Assembly: GCF_034355335.1 (NCBI RefSeq)
Contig: NZ_CP136422.1
Coordinates: 511,001 to 575,000 of the forward strand
From: Blautia coccoides
Lineage (GTDB): Bacteria; Bacillota; Clostridia; Lachnospirales; Lachnospiraceae
DNA: 64,000 nucleotides
Direction of reading: 5' to 3'
Below the pieces are notes generated by a model. That model saw nothing but the letters and a program-made list of their open reading frames with translations. It was not told the DNA's origin and ran no database searches. Of the stretch, positions 26,603 through 34,984 are shown one piece after another. Positions within the stretch are counted from its first letter, which is position 1, and each line of letters opens with the position of its first letter. A program made the position numbers and the translations under genes.

Positions 26603-27634
26603 ATGAATATAGTTGTTTTAGCAGGCGGCAGCAGTACAGAGAGGGAAGTCTCCATTGTGTCCGGACAGGGCATCTGCACAGCGCTGCGCAGAAGAAATCA
26701 CAAAGCGGTACTGGTAGACGCGTATTTTGGAAAAGAAAGCTGGGGAAAGGAAATGTTCCCCCAGACCTACGATATAGATGCAGAGATTAAGTATATGCAG
26801 GAAAAGAGCGGGGAACTGGAAGAAACCATGAAAAACAGGAAAGAATTCTTCGGTCCCAATGTGCTTGAAATCTGCAAAGCAGCAGATATGGTCTTCCTGG
26901 CACTGCACGGCTCAAATGGGGAAGACGGCAAAGTACAGTCCGTATTTGACCTGATGGGAATTCCCTACACAGGTTCCGGTCCACTGAGCAGCGGAATGGC
27001 CATGGATAAGGGAATTACGAAAATGGTATTTGAGGCAAAGGGAGTGCCCACTCCAAAAGGAATTACACTGCAGAAGGGAAAATGCAGCAGTGAACTGGCA
27101 GACTATGACATGGACTTCCCGGTAATCGTGAAACCGTGCTGCGGAGGCTCCAGTGTAGGTGTCTGTATTGCCAAGAACCAGGAGGAATATGAGGCGGCTC
27201 TTGACGAGTCCTTTTCCTATGAAAATGAAGCGGTTGTAGAGCAGTTTGTTGAGGGCCGGGAGTTCTCCGTGGCTGTAGTGGACGGCAAGGCTTATCCGGT
27301 CATTGAGATCGCTCCGCTTCAGGGATTTTATGACTATAAGAACAAATATGAGGCAGGTTCCACCATTGAGACCTGTCCGGCAGAGATTTCCGAGTCACTG
27401 ACCAAGGAAATGCAGAAATACGCAGAGCAGGGCTATAAAGCGTTGGGCCTGCAGGCCTACGGCAGACTGGATTTTATCATGGACAAAGACGGAAACATGT
27501 ACTGTCTGGAGGCAAACACCCTGCCGGGAATGACCCCCACAAGCCTGATTCCCCAGGAAGCAAAAGTGCTTGGAATGGATTACCCGGAATTGTGTGAGAA
27601 GCTCATCGAGGTTTCTCTGAAAAAATATAAATGA
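26603..27634 (+). CDS. ddl: D-alanine--D-alanine ligase
   Basis: 343 residues, ATP-grasp fold. It joins two D-alanines for the peptidoglycan stem. The N-terminus MNIVVLAGGSSTEREVSIVSG, the lid region VIVKPCCGGSSVGVCIAKN, EFSVAVVDGK, and the metal-binding end YCLEANTLPGMT are typical. It is 13 bp upstream of murF, the next enzyme in the pathway, which uses its product. The pair forms a compact operon. The ligand-specificity loop is not distinctive of D-Ala-D-Lac ligases. Confidence 0.95.
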   Translation: MNIVVLAGGSSTEREVSIVSGQGICTALRRRNHKAVLVDAYFGKESWGKEMFPQTYDIDAEIKYMQEKSGELEETMKNRKEFFGPNVLEICKAADMVFLALHGSNGEDGKVQSVFDLMGIPYTGSGPLSSGMAMDKGITKMVFEAKGVPTPKGITLQKGKCSSELADYDMDFPVIVKPCCGGSSVGVCIAKNQEEYEAALDESFSYENEAVVEQFVEGREFSVAVVDGKAYPVIEIAPLQGFYDYKNKYEAGSTIETCPAEISESLTKEMQKYAEQGYKALGLQAYGRLDFIMDKDGNMYCLEANTLPGMTPTSLIPQEAKVLGMDYPELCEKLIEVSLKKYK

Positions 27635-27647
27635 CCAGAGGTGTGCC

Positions 27648-29018
27648 ATGAAAAATCTTACATTAGAAAATATAGCCAAAGCCTGCAAAGGCGTATATGT
27701 TGGCAGCGAGGAAATGAAGGAGCGGGAAGTACAGGGAATCGTTACAGACAGCAGAAAGGCCGAGGAGGGATTCCTGTTTGTTCCTATTAAAGGTGCACGT
27801 GTGGATGCCCATGATTTTATTGACAGTGTGATGGAAAAAGGGGCACTGTGTACCCTCACTGAGAAGGACCTCGGAAAAAAAAGCTTTCCTTATATAAAGG
27901 TGCATTCTTCTCTTCAGGCAGTAAAGGATATTGCGGAGTTCTATCTGAAGCAGCTTGACATTCCGGTGGTGGGGATCACGGGAAGTGTTGGTAAGACCAG
28001 CACCAAGGAAATGATCGCTGCTGTACTGGAACAAAAATATAATGTGCTGAAGACAAAAGGAAACTTCAACAATGAACTGGGAGTTCCGCTGACTGTTTTC
28101 GGTCTGCGCCCGGAGCATGAGATCGCAGTTCTGGAAATGGGGATCAGCGACTTTGGAGAAATGCACCGGCTGGCAAAAATTGCCCGGCCGGATACCTGTG
28201 TGATCACAAATATCGGTTTGTGTCATTTGGAATTTTTGAAATCCAGAGATGGTATATTAAAGGCAAAGACAGAAATTTTCGACTTCTTGGAGCGCGATGG
28301 GCACGTTGTGCTGAACGGGGATGACGATAAGCTGATCACAGTGAAGGAAGTGAATGGGATTCAGCCGGTATTCTTTGGGGTGATGAACCGTCAGGGGATT
28401 TGGGCAGATGAGATCGAGAGCAGAGGACTGAAAGGGATTTCCTGCCGTATCCATGCGGGGCAGGAGAGTTTCCAGGTTTTGGTACCCATTCCCGGAAGGC
28501 ATATGGTATATAATGCGCTGGCCGGCACAGCTGTGGGGCTTATCTATGGCATGAGCCTGGAGGGGATAAAAAAAGGGATTGAGAGCCTGCAGTCTTTGAA
28601 CGGCCGGTTCCACATTATAGAAACTGAGAAGAGGACCATAGTGGATGACTGCTATAACGCCAACCCGGTCTCCATGAAAGCTTCTCTGGATGTGCTGCAG
28701 GATGCACTGGGAAGAAGAGTGGCTATACTGGGTGATATGGGTGAGCTTGGAAACGATGAAGTGGAGATGCACCGGGAAGTTGGTGTATATGCGGCTTCCA
28801 GAGATATTGATAAGATCATCTGCGTGGGTGAACTGGCAGGGGATATGGCTGAGGCGGCCAGACTGGCTGCGCCTACAAAAGATATCGTACATTTTGCTGA
28901 GAAGGAGAGTCTCAGGGAGGCACTTCCGGGAATGATCCAGGATGGAGATACTATTTTGGTGAAGGCTTCACATTTTATGGAATTTGAGAAAGTAGTGGAG
29001 TGGCTGGAGACAGAGTGA
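27648..29018 (+). CDS. murF: UDP-MurNAc-tripeptide--D-Ala-D-Ala ligase
   Basis: 456 residues, Mur ligase family. It adds D-Ala-D-Ala to UDP-MurNAc-tripeptide in the cytoplasm. The domains are: N-terminal uridine-binding (about 1-90), central ATPase (about 95-310) with P-loop GITGSVGKTSTKEM and the NNELGVPLT block, and C-terminal (about 320-450) with DDCYNANPVSMKASL and ILGDMGELG. It directly follows ddl. A possible promoter and a clear terminator follow after the stop. Confidence 0.95.
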   Translation: MKNLTLENIAKACKGVYVGSEEMKEREVQGIVTDSRKAEEGFLFVPIKGARVDAHDFIDSVMEKGALCTLTEKDLGKKSFPYIKVHSSLQAVKDIAEFYLKQLDIPVVGITGSVGKTSTKEMIAAVLEQKYNVLKTKGNFNNELGVPLTVFGLRPEHEIAVLEMGISDFGEMHRLAKIARPDTCVITNIGLCHLEFLKSRDGILKAKTEIFDFLERDGHVVLNGDDDKLITVKEVNGIQPVFFGVMNRQGIWADEIESRGLKGISCRIHAGQESFQVLVPIPGRHMVYNALAGTAVGLIYGMSLEGIKKGIESLQSLNGRFHIIETEKRTIVDDCYNANPVSMKASLDVLQDALGRRVAILGDMGELGNDEVEMHREVGVYAASRDIDKIICVGELAGDMAEAARLAAPTKDIVHFAEKESLREALPGMIQDGDTILVKASHFMEFEKVVEWLETE

Positions 29019-29043
29019 GAACCAGGAATTTTGTGGTAATTTA

Positions 29044-29073
29044 TTGACAAAGTATTTGGTTTTGTGAGATACT
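29044..29073 (+). promoter_or_regulatory. Possible promoter between murF and its terminator
   Basis: TTGACA at 29044-29049 and GATACT at 29068-29073 are separated by 18 bp. There is no gene between this and the terminator at 29105, so a transcript from it would be only about 65 nt long. Confidence 0.35.
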
Positions 29074-29104
29074 GAATTTGATAATAAGAATAGCTTTTAA
29101 AGTG

Positions 29105-29146
29105 AAAGCCCCTGTTGGTATTGCTGCCGGCAGGGGCTTTCCTTTT
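29105..29146 (+). terminator. Rho-independent terminator after murF
   Basis: AAAGCCCCTG (29105-29114) pairs with CAGGGGCTTT (29131-29140), followed by CCTTTT. Confidence 0.85.
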
Positions 29147-29170
29147 GGCAACGATGTAATTGGTATGGCA

Positions 29171-29201
29171 GGAGTGCGCGTGGGGGCGGACTCCTTTTTT
29201 T
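29171..29201 (+). terminator. Second terminator hairpin
   Basis: GGAGT (29171-29175) pairs with ACTCC (29190-29194) around a GC-rich loop, followed by a run of seven T. It marks the border between the core genes and the recombinase-EPS region. Confidence 0.6.
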
Positions 29202-29433
29202 GACCGCATTATTTTAGAAATGCGACATTTAAAGACAAGAAAAAGTATTAACAAATATAATTTCCCTGCCCTTAATCAAAACTAAGTTTAACGCTAAAAG
29301 CCGCTAAAGTCAATATGCCAAAAAATAATGGCAATTTTTTGGCTATTTTTAGTATATTCTGAACCACCAGAATATTTTACCGTATATAAAATGAAAACCA
29401 CCATATTTGGGCATCATTAATAGATAATCATTA

Positions 29434-29454
29434 GTGGTCAAAAAAATGGTCTGA
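29434..29454. repeat. Left copy of 21-bp direct repeat flanking the recombinase
   Basis: GTGGTCA-N6-TGGTCTGA. The right copy (30642-30662) has the same spacing; 17 of 21 positions match. Further ACCACC motifs lie just upstream (29363-29400). Possible recombinase binding or attachment sites. Confidence 0.55.
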
Positions 29455-29491
29455 ATTTGTACAAAAAATTCGTGATATTAAGGAGGTCAAT

Positions 29492-30628
29492 ATGCCAAGA
29501 AGAGGTGAAAATATTAGAAAAAGAAAAGATGGCCGTTGGGAAGCCAGGTATGTGAAGGGTCGAGATATAGACGGTAAGATCCACTATGGGTATCTCTATG
29601 GCAAATCGTACGCTGAAGTAAAGGATAAAAAATCCAAAATCATATCTGAAAATCCAAACGTCTATCTGTACACCAGCCGTTCCTCTCTGCCTCCACAGGA
29701 TGACCGGATCTATACAGTGAGCATACAGTGGAAAGCACATATCCGCTACACCGTGAAAGAGAGCACATATTCCAACTATGAAGAAATTCTGGATAACCAT
29801 ATACTGCCTCTTCTGGGGGAAATGCAGGTTAAAAAGCTTACGAACCATACCATCGCCGGTTTTATACAAAATGAACTGGAACAGGGAATGGCATACGGGA
29901 GTATTCATGTCATCATAAGTGTGCTCAAAAATATTCTCCGGTATGCTCAGGATTTTGGTTATTTCCCGGCTGAGCCTTTAAAATTCCCACGCATCCCATC
30001 AAGCAGCAGTGATATACAGATCATGAGCAGTGAGGATTATAAAAAACTGGATGCCTGCCTGCTCAGCAATATGGATTCTTTTTCCTTCGGTATTCTTCTT
30101 TGCATGTACACAGGAATCCGTGTGGGAGAGTTGAGCGGGCTTAAATGGGAGGATGTGGATTTTGATCAGTGCAGACTTCACATCCGCCGTACTGTTACGC
30201 GTGTAAAAAACCTGAATATGCTCATAACAGATGGAAAAAAAGAGTGTTCCCGCACACACCTGAATATCGGCACACCCAAAACTGCCACGTCTATCCGTAC
30301 AATCCCTCTTCCTGACAGACTTCTGGCACTTGCAGCACCTCTGAAAAAAGATAGCAGATTTTTTGTCCTCACCGGTACAGAAAAATGTATGGAGCCAAGG
30401 ACTATACAGCGTAGATACGCAGGCCTGCTGAAAAAGTGCCAGATTCCCCATATAAAGATCCATGCGCTGCGCCATCAATTCTCCTGCCGCTGGATTGAAC
30501 AGGGCTTTGATACAAAATCCCTTTCTGAAATCCTGGGCCACACTTCTGTAAAGACCACCCTTGATTTATATGTGCATATTCAGCCTGACACAAAACGGAA
30601 GTATATGAACCAGCTCACCAATCTGTAA
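29492..30628 (+). CDS. Tyrosine recombinase (integrase family)
   Basis: 378 residues, start preceded by AAGGAGG. A basic N-terminal arm-binding region (MPRRGENIRKRKDGRWEARY, AP2-like) is followed by a SAM-like core-binding domain (about 75-165) and a catalytic domain (about 175-378). The catalytic residues are all present: R210 (TGIRVGEL), K263 region, H324 and R327 (HALRHQF), H350 (LGHTSVKTT) and nucleophile Y360 (LDLYVH). It is therefore likely active in strand exchange. No integrated element is evident: the next genes are a TnpB-like protein and the EPS locus. It is flanked by 21-bp direct repeats. It may drive promoter inversion or excision, or be a domesticated regulator of the EPS locus. 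Confidence 0.88.
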   Translation: MPRRGENIRKRKDGRWEARYVKGRDIDGKIHYGYLYGKSYAEVKDKKSKIISENPNVYLYTSRSSLPPQDDRIYTVSIQWKAHIRYTVKESTYSNYEEILDNHILPLLGEMQVKKLTNHTIAGFIQNELEQGMAYGSIHVIISVLKNILRYAQDFGYFPAEPLKFPRIPSSSSDIQIMSSEDYKKLDACLLSNMDSFSFGILLCMYTGIRVGELSGLKWEDVDFDQCRLHIRRTVTRVKNLNMLITDGKKECSRTHLNIGTPKTATSIRTIPLPDRLLALAAPLKKDSRFFVLTGTEKCMEPRTIQRRYAGLLKKCQIPHIKIHALRHQFSCRWIEQGFDTKSLSEILGHTSVKTTLDLYVHIQPDTKRKYMNQLTNL

Positions 30629-30641
30629 AACCGGACCATTC

Positions 30642-30662
30642 GTGGTCATCAAAGTGGTCAGA
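30642..30662. repeat. Right copy of 21-bp direct repeat flanking the recombinase
   Basis: GTGGTCA-N6-TGGTCAGA, 13 bp after the recombinase stop; partner of 29434-29454. It overlaps the start of the terminator hairpin. Confidence 0.55.
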
Positions 30663-30686
30663 AGCCGCGAAACGCGCCTTCTGACC
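30656..30686 (+). terminator. Hairpin after the recombinase gene
   Basis: GGTCAGAAG (30656-30664) and CGCG pair with CGCG and CTTCTGACC (30678-30686) around an AAA loop. The flank is TGTCTTTCACG, with no long U tract. Confidence 0.65.
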
Positions 30687-30747
30687 TGTCTTTCACGACT
30701 CTAACCGCATTTCTAAAAAAATATGTCCTATTTACTGGAAAAAATGA

Positions 30748-31950
30748 ATGAAAACAGGATACTGCATTAAGACAATTAAATACAAACTTCGCTGTTCCCA
30801 TCCGGAATGGCTGACAGAAACAGAGAAATATTACAGACAGGTGCTGGGTTTTTATTTTCGGCTGCTTTTGGAACATGAGGAAATCTGGGAGTTAAATGTT
30901 TTGCAGATGCAGGGGGCTTTAGAGCGCCTGACAATTGCAGGAAGAGACGGGAGAGTGCCGGAAAGGCCGCTGCCGTTTGACAGAGTTCCGGTCTATTTCA
31001 GGCGGTCAGCTATTAATAAGGCGTCCGCCAGTCTGAAGAGCTATACGGAAAAGTATAAAAACTCAGGTGATGATCTGGTCTATACCATACCGGATACTAT
31101 TGATGCCTCTGTCACCTACTTTAAGGGGATGTATAAGGACTTTAAGGAAAATAGGATTTCCCTGAAGGTGTGGGATGGAAACAAATGGAATTGGATGGAC
31201 TGCAGGTTAAAAGGGCAGTCAATTCCGGAAGAAGGTCTGATGCTTTCTCCGACTGTGGTTTTTAAGGAGAAGGAGTTCTGGCTTCATGTACCTGTCAAAC
31301 AGCAGACAGAGGATGCCCGGAACGCAAAAGAGCGTATGAAGAACCGGGAGCATGTATGCAGTGTTCAGTTTACGAACACAGACATTTTTGCCATGTGCTG
31401 CATATTGGATGCAGATGGAAAACAAAAGGCAGTGTATTCCTGCAGAGGCGGGGATGCCTACAGGAGCAAATGTAAAGTCCTCCTGGAGAAGATTGAGAAA
31501 TCCAGAGTTTATACGGACAAAGATAATGCGGCGCAGCCTAACCACAAATATTATTTGCGGTTGAAAAACCTTTCTGAGCATTATGCTCACCAGGTGAGCA
31601 GGGAAATCGTGGATTTCTGTGTGAGGGAAGAGGCGAGGGTCATTGTGATTCCGTCCTATGACAAAGAATTTTCAAAGATGGTGCAGTATCGTTCAGGCAT
31701 GTATTCGCCGCTGTATCTGGGAAGTCGGATAAGAGAATTTCTGAAATACAAAGCATGGAGTGTCGGGATCGTGGTTCTGGAGCTTAGTGCGGAAGGGACA
31801 AGCAGTAGGTGCTTTGTCTGCGGTGGGAAGATTAAGAAAAATGGAGCTATGTTTGAGTGTGAGAATGGGCATCAGGGTAGTCGATTTTTGAATAGCGCGA
31901 GAAATCTTGGGGTGAAATGTCTGAAGGATTTTGAGAGGAAGAGGAAATAG
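30748..31950 (+). CDS. Nuclease-dead TnpB-family protein (TldR-like)
   Basis: 400 residues. The fold order is that of TnpB (RNA-guided nuclease of IS200/IS605 elements): N-terminal WED/REC part (FRRSAINKASASLKSY), split RuvC, and a zinc ribbon with C355, C358, C371 and H375 (SSRCFVCGG, FECENGH). All three RuvC carboxylates are gone. The first-motif Asp is Q207 (CSVQFTNTDIFA against the usual GVDLG). The second-motif Glu is P302 (VIVIPSYD against IVVEDL). The third-motif Asp is F380 (SRFLNSARN against DRDLNAARN). The frame is intact. There are no transposon ends and no tnpA. Loss of exactly the catalytic residues while the scaffold is kept points to an RNA-guided DNA-binding role, as in TldR repressors. 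The neighbours are a tyrosine recombinase and the EPS locus. The cognate RNA and target are unknown. Confidence 0.75.
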   Translation: MKTGYCIKTIKYKLRCSHPEWLTETEKYYRQVLGFYFRLLLEHEEIWELNVLQMQGALERLTIAGRDGRVPERPLPFDRVPVYFRRSAINKASASLKSYTEKYKNSGDDLVYTIPDTIDASVTYFKGMYKDFKENRISLKVWDGNKWNWMDCRLKGQSIPEEGLMLSPTVVFKEKEFWLHVPVKQQTEDARNAKERMKNREHVCSVQFTNTDIFAMCCILDADGKQKAVYSCRGGDAYRSKCKVLLEKIEKSRVYTDKDNAAQPNHKYYLRLKNLSEHYAHQVSREIVDFCVREEARVIVIPSYDKEFSKMVQYRSGMYSPLYLGSRIREFLKYKAWSVGIVVLELSAEGTSSRCFVCGGKIKKNGAMFECENGHQGSRFLNSARNLGVKCLKDFERKRK

Positions 31951-32023
31951 GGCAGACAAAATCGGATAAACAGTTTTCGATAGTTTAATTAGACATAAGT
32001 GTGAACACTCACTCTTATATAGA

Positions 32024-32129
32024 TGCTGGGAAACTGGCAAGAGGCCGTGCGCCAATGACGCATGGTTTCCGGTTGAATATCGCCGGTCGGCTCCTTTGCG
32101 GTGTCGGCGAAGAATTGCCTGTTATGGGC
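32024..32129 (+). ncRNA. Structured GC-rich intergenic stretch, candidate RNA
   Basis: Between the TnpB-like gene and the dehydratase gene (253 bp). GGAAAC (32029-32034) can pair with GTTTCC (32065-32070). Inside lies CGTGCG/CGCATG (32046-32051 with 32059-32064). CCGG repeats (32069-32072 and 32083-32086) and GCCG/CGGC (32082-32085 with 32105-32108) follow, then GCC/GGC at 32117-32128. In TnpB and TldR loci the guide RNA lies directly 3' of the protein gene, so this is the first place to look. It could equally be the EPS leader. Confidence 0.35.
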
Positions 32130-32203
32130 AGAGAATATTCAAAGTAATAATAAAAGAAAAATGAAAAGAAATAAAAAGATGTGGAAATACGAGGGGAGAT
32201 ATT

Positions 32204-34474
32204 ATGTGGCAGATGATCATTGTGCTGCTGCTCCTGTTGGTCCTGTTCCTGTTTGTGATGGTCTTTGCCTTGGCAAAGATCAATTCCGGTGACAGGAAGA
32301 GAGAGGATGATGAGCAGGAGGCGTTTATTCGTGGTACTGAAGATACCGGAGATGACAGTGGCAGAGGAAAACGCTCTGACATGACCGGTGACGAGGAGAG
32401 AAAATGGAAAGCTGCACAGACAAATGAGGAAAGAGACAGGGCCCAGGAAGAGCTGATGCGAAAAGCCGGTAAGAAAAAGAAGGTTATGGAACATTGGCAG
32501 GCGATCGCGCTTTGGCTGATGCTCTATGATGTTGTGGCTGTGAACGCGGCGTTTATGCTGGCTTTGTGGGTGCGGTTTGACTGCAGGTATTCTTTGATAC
32601 CGGATGTTTATTTGGGGGCGTTTTTGAGGTTTGCGCCGTGGTATACGGTGTTTAGTATTGTTGTTTATTGGGCTTTGAGGCTGTATAAGAGTATCTGGCG
32701 GTTTGCCAGTTTCAGTGAGTTATTTCGGATTGGGGCAGCGAATGTTGTCACCGGACTGTTTCAGATCATTGGGATCACTTTGTTTGTTAAGAGGATGCCG
32801 ATTTCTTATTATCTGTTCGGGATCATGCTGCAGTTTGTGTTTACGGTTGCTGTTCGGTTTTCTTATCGGTTTATTTTGTTGGAACGGAATCGGAATAAAC
32901 AGAGCGAAGAGGATACGGTGCTACATCGGGTGATGCTGATCGGAGCGGGAGCTGCAGGGCAGATCATAATCAGGGATCTGAACAGGGCTGGTGAGGTGAA
33001 GGCAAAGGTTTGCTGCATTATTGATGATAACCCGAATAAGATGGGGCGTTACATAGAAGGGATTCCGATCGTTGGAAATCGGGATGATATCCTGCTGAGC
33101 GCGGAGAAGTATAAGATCGACCAGATCTTACTGGCAATCCCCAGTGCTTCGGCTGAGGAGAAGAGAGATATTCTCAATATCTGCAAGGAGACTGGTTGTG
33201 AAATGAAGATACTTCCGGGAATTTACCAGCTGGTGAACGGAGAAGTGTCGATCAGCAAGATGAAGAGTGTGGCAGTGGAGGATCTGCTGGGAAGGGATCC
33301 GATCAGGGTCAATATGGAGGAGATCTTCCAGGCGCTGAGGAATAAGACGATCCTTGTTACCGGTGGGGGTGGTTCGATTGGAAGTGAGCTGTGCCGGCAG
33401 ATCGCAGCGCATGGTCCGAAACGGCTGATCATCTTTGATATTTATGAGAATAATGCTTATGACATTGAGCAGGAGTTGAGAAGGAAATACCCTAAGCTGG
33501 ATCTGGTCGTTTTGATCGGGTCAGTGAGGGACAGCAGGAGGATCAACAGCGTGTTCGCGGAATACAGGCCGGATGTGGTCTATCATGCGGCGGCACATAA
33601 GCATGTGCCTTTGATGGAGACAAGTCCCTGTGAAGCCATAAAGAATAATGTCCTGGGAACGTATAAGACTGCCAGTGCGGCACTGCAGAGCGGGTGCGAG
33701 AAGTTTGTGCTGATCAGTACGGATAAAGCGGTCAATCCTACGAATATCATGGGAGCGAGCAAGAGGCTTTGTGAAATGGTGATCCAGACTATGGACAGGC
33801 TGGGGAAACTGGGAAGACCGGTTGTTCTGCCAGATCTGAACGGGCATGAGGAAGAAGCGGAGTATGGTATGGCTGCGGCTACCAGGGAAAAAGGTGTGGA
33901 ACCGGAAGAAGGACAGAGGAAGACCACAGATTTTGTGGCGGTCCGTTTTGGAAATGTACTGGGGAGTAATGGGTCGGTGATCCCGCTGTTTAAGAAACAG
34001 ATCGAAGCGGGAGGGCCGGTCACTGTTACACATCCGGATATCATCCGGTACTTTATGACGATACCGGAGGCAGTGAGCCTGGTGCTGCAGGCGGGGACGT
34101 ATGCGAAGGGCGGAGAGATCTTCGTTTTGGATATGGGGGCGCCGGTGAAAATCGATACGCTGGCGAGGAATTTGATAAAGCTTTCGGGGTATAAGCCGGA
34201 TGTGGATATATCGGTTGTGTATACCGGGCTGCGGCCTGGGGAGAAGCTTTATGAGGAGAAGCTGATGGCGGAGGAAGGGATGAAGACTACGCCGAATCAG
34301 CTGATACATATCGGGAGTCCGATCCCGTTTGATATGGAGAAGTTTTTGGGGGACTTGGAGGAGCTGGCGAAGTCTAGTTATAGGAACCGGGAGGATATTA
34401 GGGAACTGGTAAAAAGATTGGTGCCGACATATGGGCAGAATAGTCATATTAAAAATGCGGTGACTTTACAGTAG
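32204..34474 (+). CDS. CapD/PglF-like UDP-sugar 4,6-dehydratase, membrane
   Basis: 756 residues, start with GAGGGGAGAT upstream. It dehydrates UDP-GlcNAc-type sugars to 4-keto-6-deoxy sugars for surface polysaccharide. Residues about 95-230 are four membrane helices, as in PglF, WbpM and CapD. A CoA-binding-like Rossmann domain follows (about 245-370), then the catalytic SDR domain (about 380-756) with GGGGSIGSELC, STDKAVNPTNIMGASKR (Met in place of the usual SDR Tyr, as in PglF) and RFGNVLGSNGS. Two oddities: an extra N-terminal helix plus charged linker (residues 1-95), and an acidic insertion of about 35 residues (EEEAEYGMAAATREKGVEPE) before the RFGNVLG motif. It is the first biosynthetic gene of the locus. 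Confidence 0.88.
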   Translation: MWQMIIVLLLLLVLFLFVMVFALAKINSGDRKREDDEQEAFIRGTEDTGDDSGRGKRSDMTGDEERKWKAAQTNEERDRAQEELMRKAGKKKKVMEHWQAIALWLMLYDVVAVNAAFMLALWVRFDCRYSLIPDVYLGAFLRFAPWYTVFSIVVYWALRLYKSIWRFASFSELFRIGAANVVTGLFQIIGITLFVKRMPISYYLFGIMLQFVFTVAVRFSYRFILLERNRNKQSEEDTVLHRVMLIGAGAAGQIIIRDLNRAGEVKAKVCCIIDDNPNKMGRYIEGIPIVGNRDDILLSAEKYKIDQILLAIPSASAEEKRDILNICKETGCEMKILPGIYQLVNGEVSISKMKSVAVEDLLGRDPIRVNMEEIFQALRNKTILVTGGGGSIGSELCRQIAAHGPKRLIIFDIYENNAYDIEQELRRKYPKLDLVVLIGSVRDSRRINSVFAEYRPDVVYHAAAHKHVPLMETSPCEAIKNNVLGTYKTASAALQSGCEKFVLISTDKAVNPTNIMGASKRLCEMVIQTMDRLGKLGRPVVLPDLNGHEEEAEYGMAAATREKGVEPEEGQRKTTDFVAVRFGNVLGSNGSVIPLFKKQIEAGGPVTVTHPDIIRYFMTIPEAVSLVLQAGTYAKGGEIFVLDMGAPVKIDTLARNLIKLSGYKPDVDISVVYTGLRPGEKLYEEKLMAEEGMKTTPNQLIHIGSPIPFDMEKFLGDLEELAKSSYRNREDIRELVKRLVPTYGQNSHIKNAVTLQ

Positions 34475-34629
34475 ATTTAACGATTGGAATATTGACGGTA
34501 AATAGAATGAAGGAGGAATATTAGGATTATACAAGTTCTAAGGAGATGAAAATGATAGAAAGAGGTATTTATTCAAAAGTAAGATTATAAGGGGGAGAGT
34601 CATTTGAACATCGCATGTATCGTTAATTA

Positions 34630-34860
34630 TATAATAGGGAGAACCAGAGAAAACCCATTATTTACAAAGGGTTGGAGGCTTAGTCGAGTCCCGCTTTATA
34701 CTTTTTTCTTCAAAACAAAATAGGATGAGATGCCATACCCTTGTCGATATATGTGACTTTCTTGGTTCTCTATTAACCCAATTTAGAGAGGAAAATTAAA
34801 TAAGGAGAAAATCGACTAAGCCTGTTGTTGGATAAATAATCATCTGGCAGGCTTATTATC
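34630..34860 (+). ncRNA. EPS leader RNA, copy 1
   Basis: It begins at a TATAAT box (34630-34635) followed by AGGGAGAACC, and ends near 34860, 125 bp before a DegT pseudogene. Helices: GAGAACC (34639-34645) with GGTTCTC (34764-34770); GGGTT (34669-34673) with AACCC (34775-34779 or 34652-34656); AGGCTTAGTCGA (34676-34687) with TCGACTAAGCCT (34812-34823), 12 bp perfect; and TAAGCCTG (34817-34824) with CAGGCTTA (34848-34855). The last two cannot form together, so this looks like a two-state leader. The same sequence and pairings recur at 36230-36460. The class is not one I recognise. Confidence 0.6.
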
Positions 34861-34984
34861 GTTAATATAAACAGTAGCAGTTTAAATTATTACCGTAAAA
34901 GTATGTTACAGTTCTTTTGAAGGACAAGTATAAAAAAGGAACAAAAGTGGATGTTGAAATACATTTTGAGAGGAAGATAAGTAT

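Noticed and set aside
26455..26790. 111-codon ORF upstream of and overlapping ddl
   Set aside because: Wrong frame relative to ddl, rare-codon composition and no family; shadow frame.
30748..31950. Active IS605/IS607 transposon gene
   Set aside because: No TnpA partner, no subterminal palindromes, and all catalytic RuvC residues are replaced.
34604..34723. TTG-start ORF of about 39 codons across leader RNA copy 1
   Set aside because: The same position in copy 2 stops after five codons, while the RNA pairings are kept; conservation is at the RNA or promoter level.
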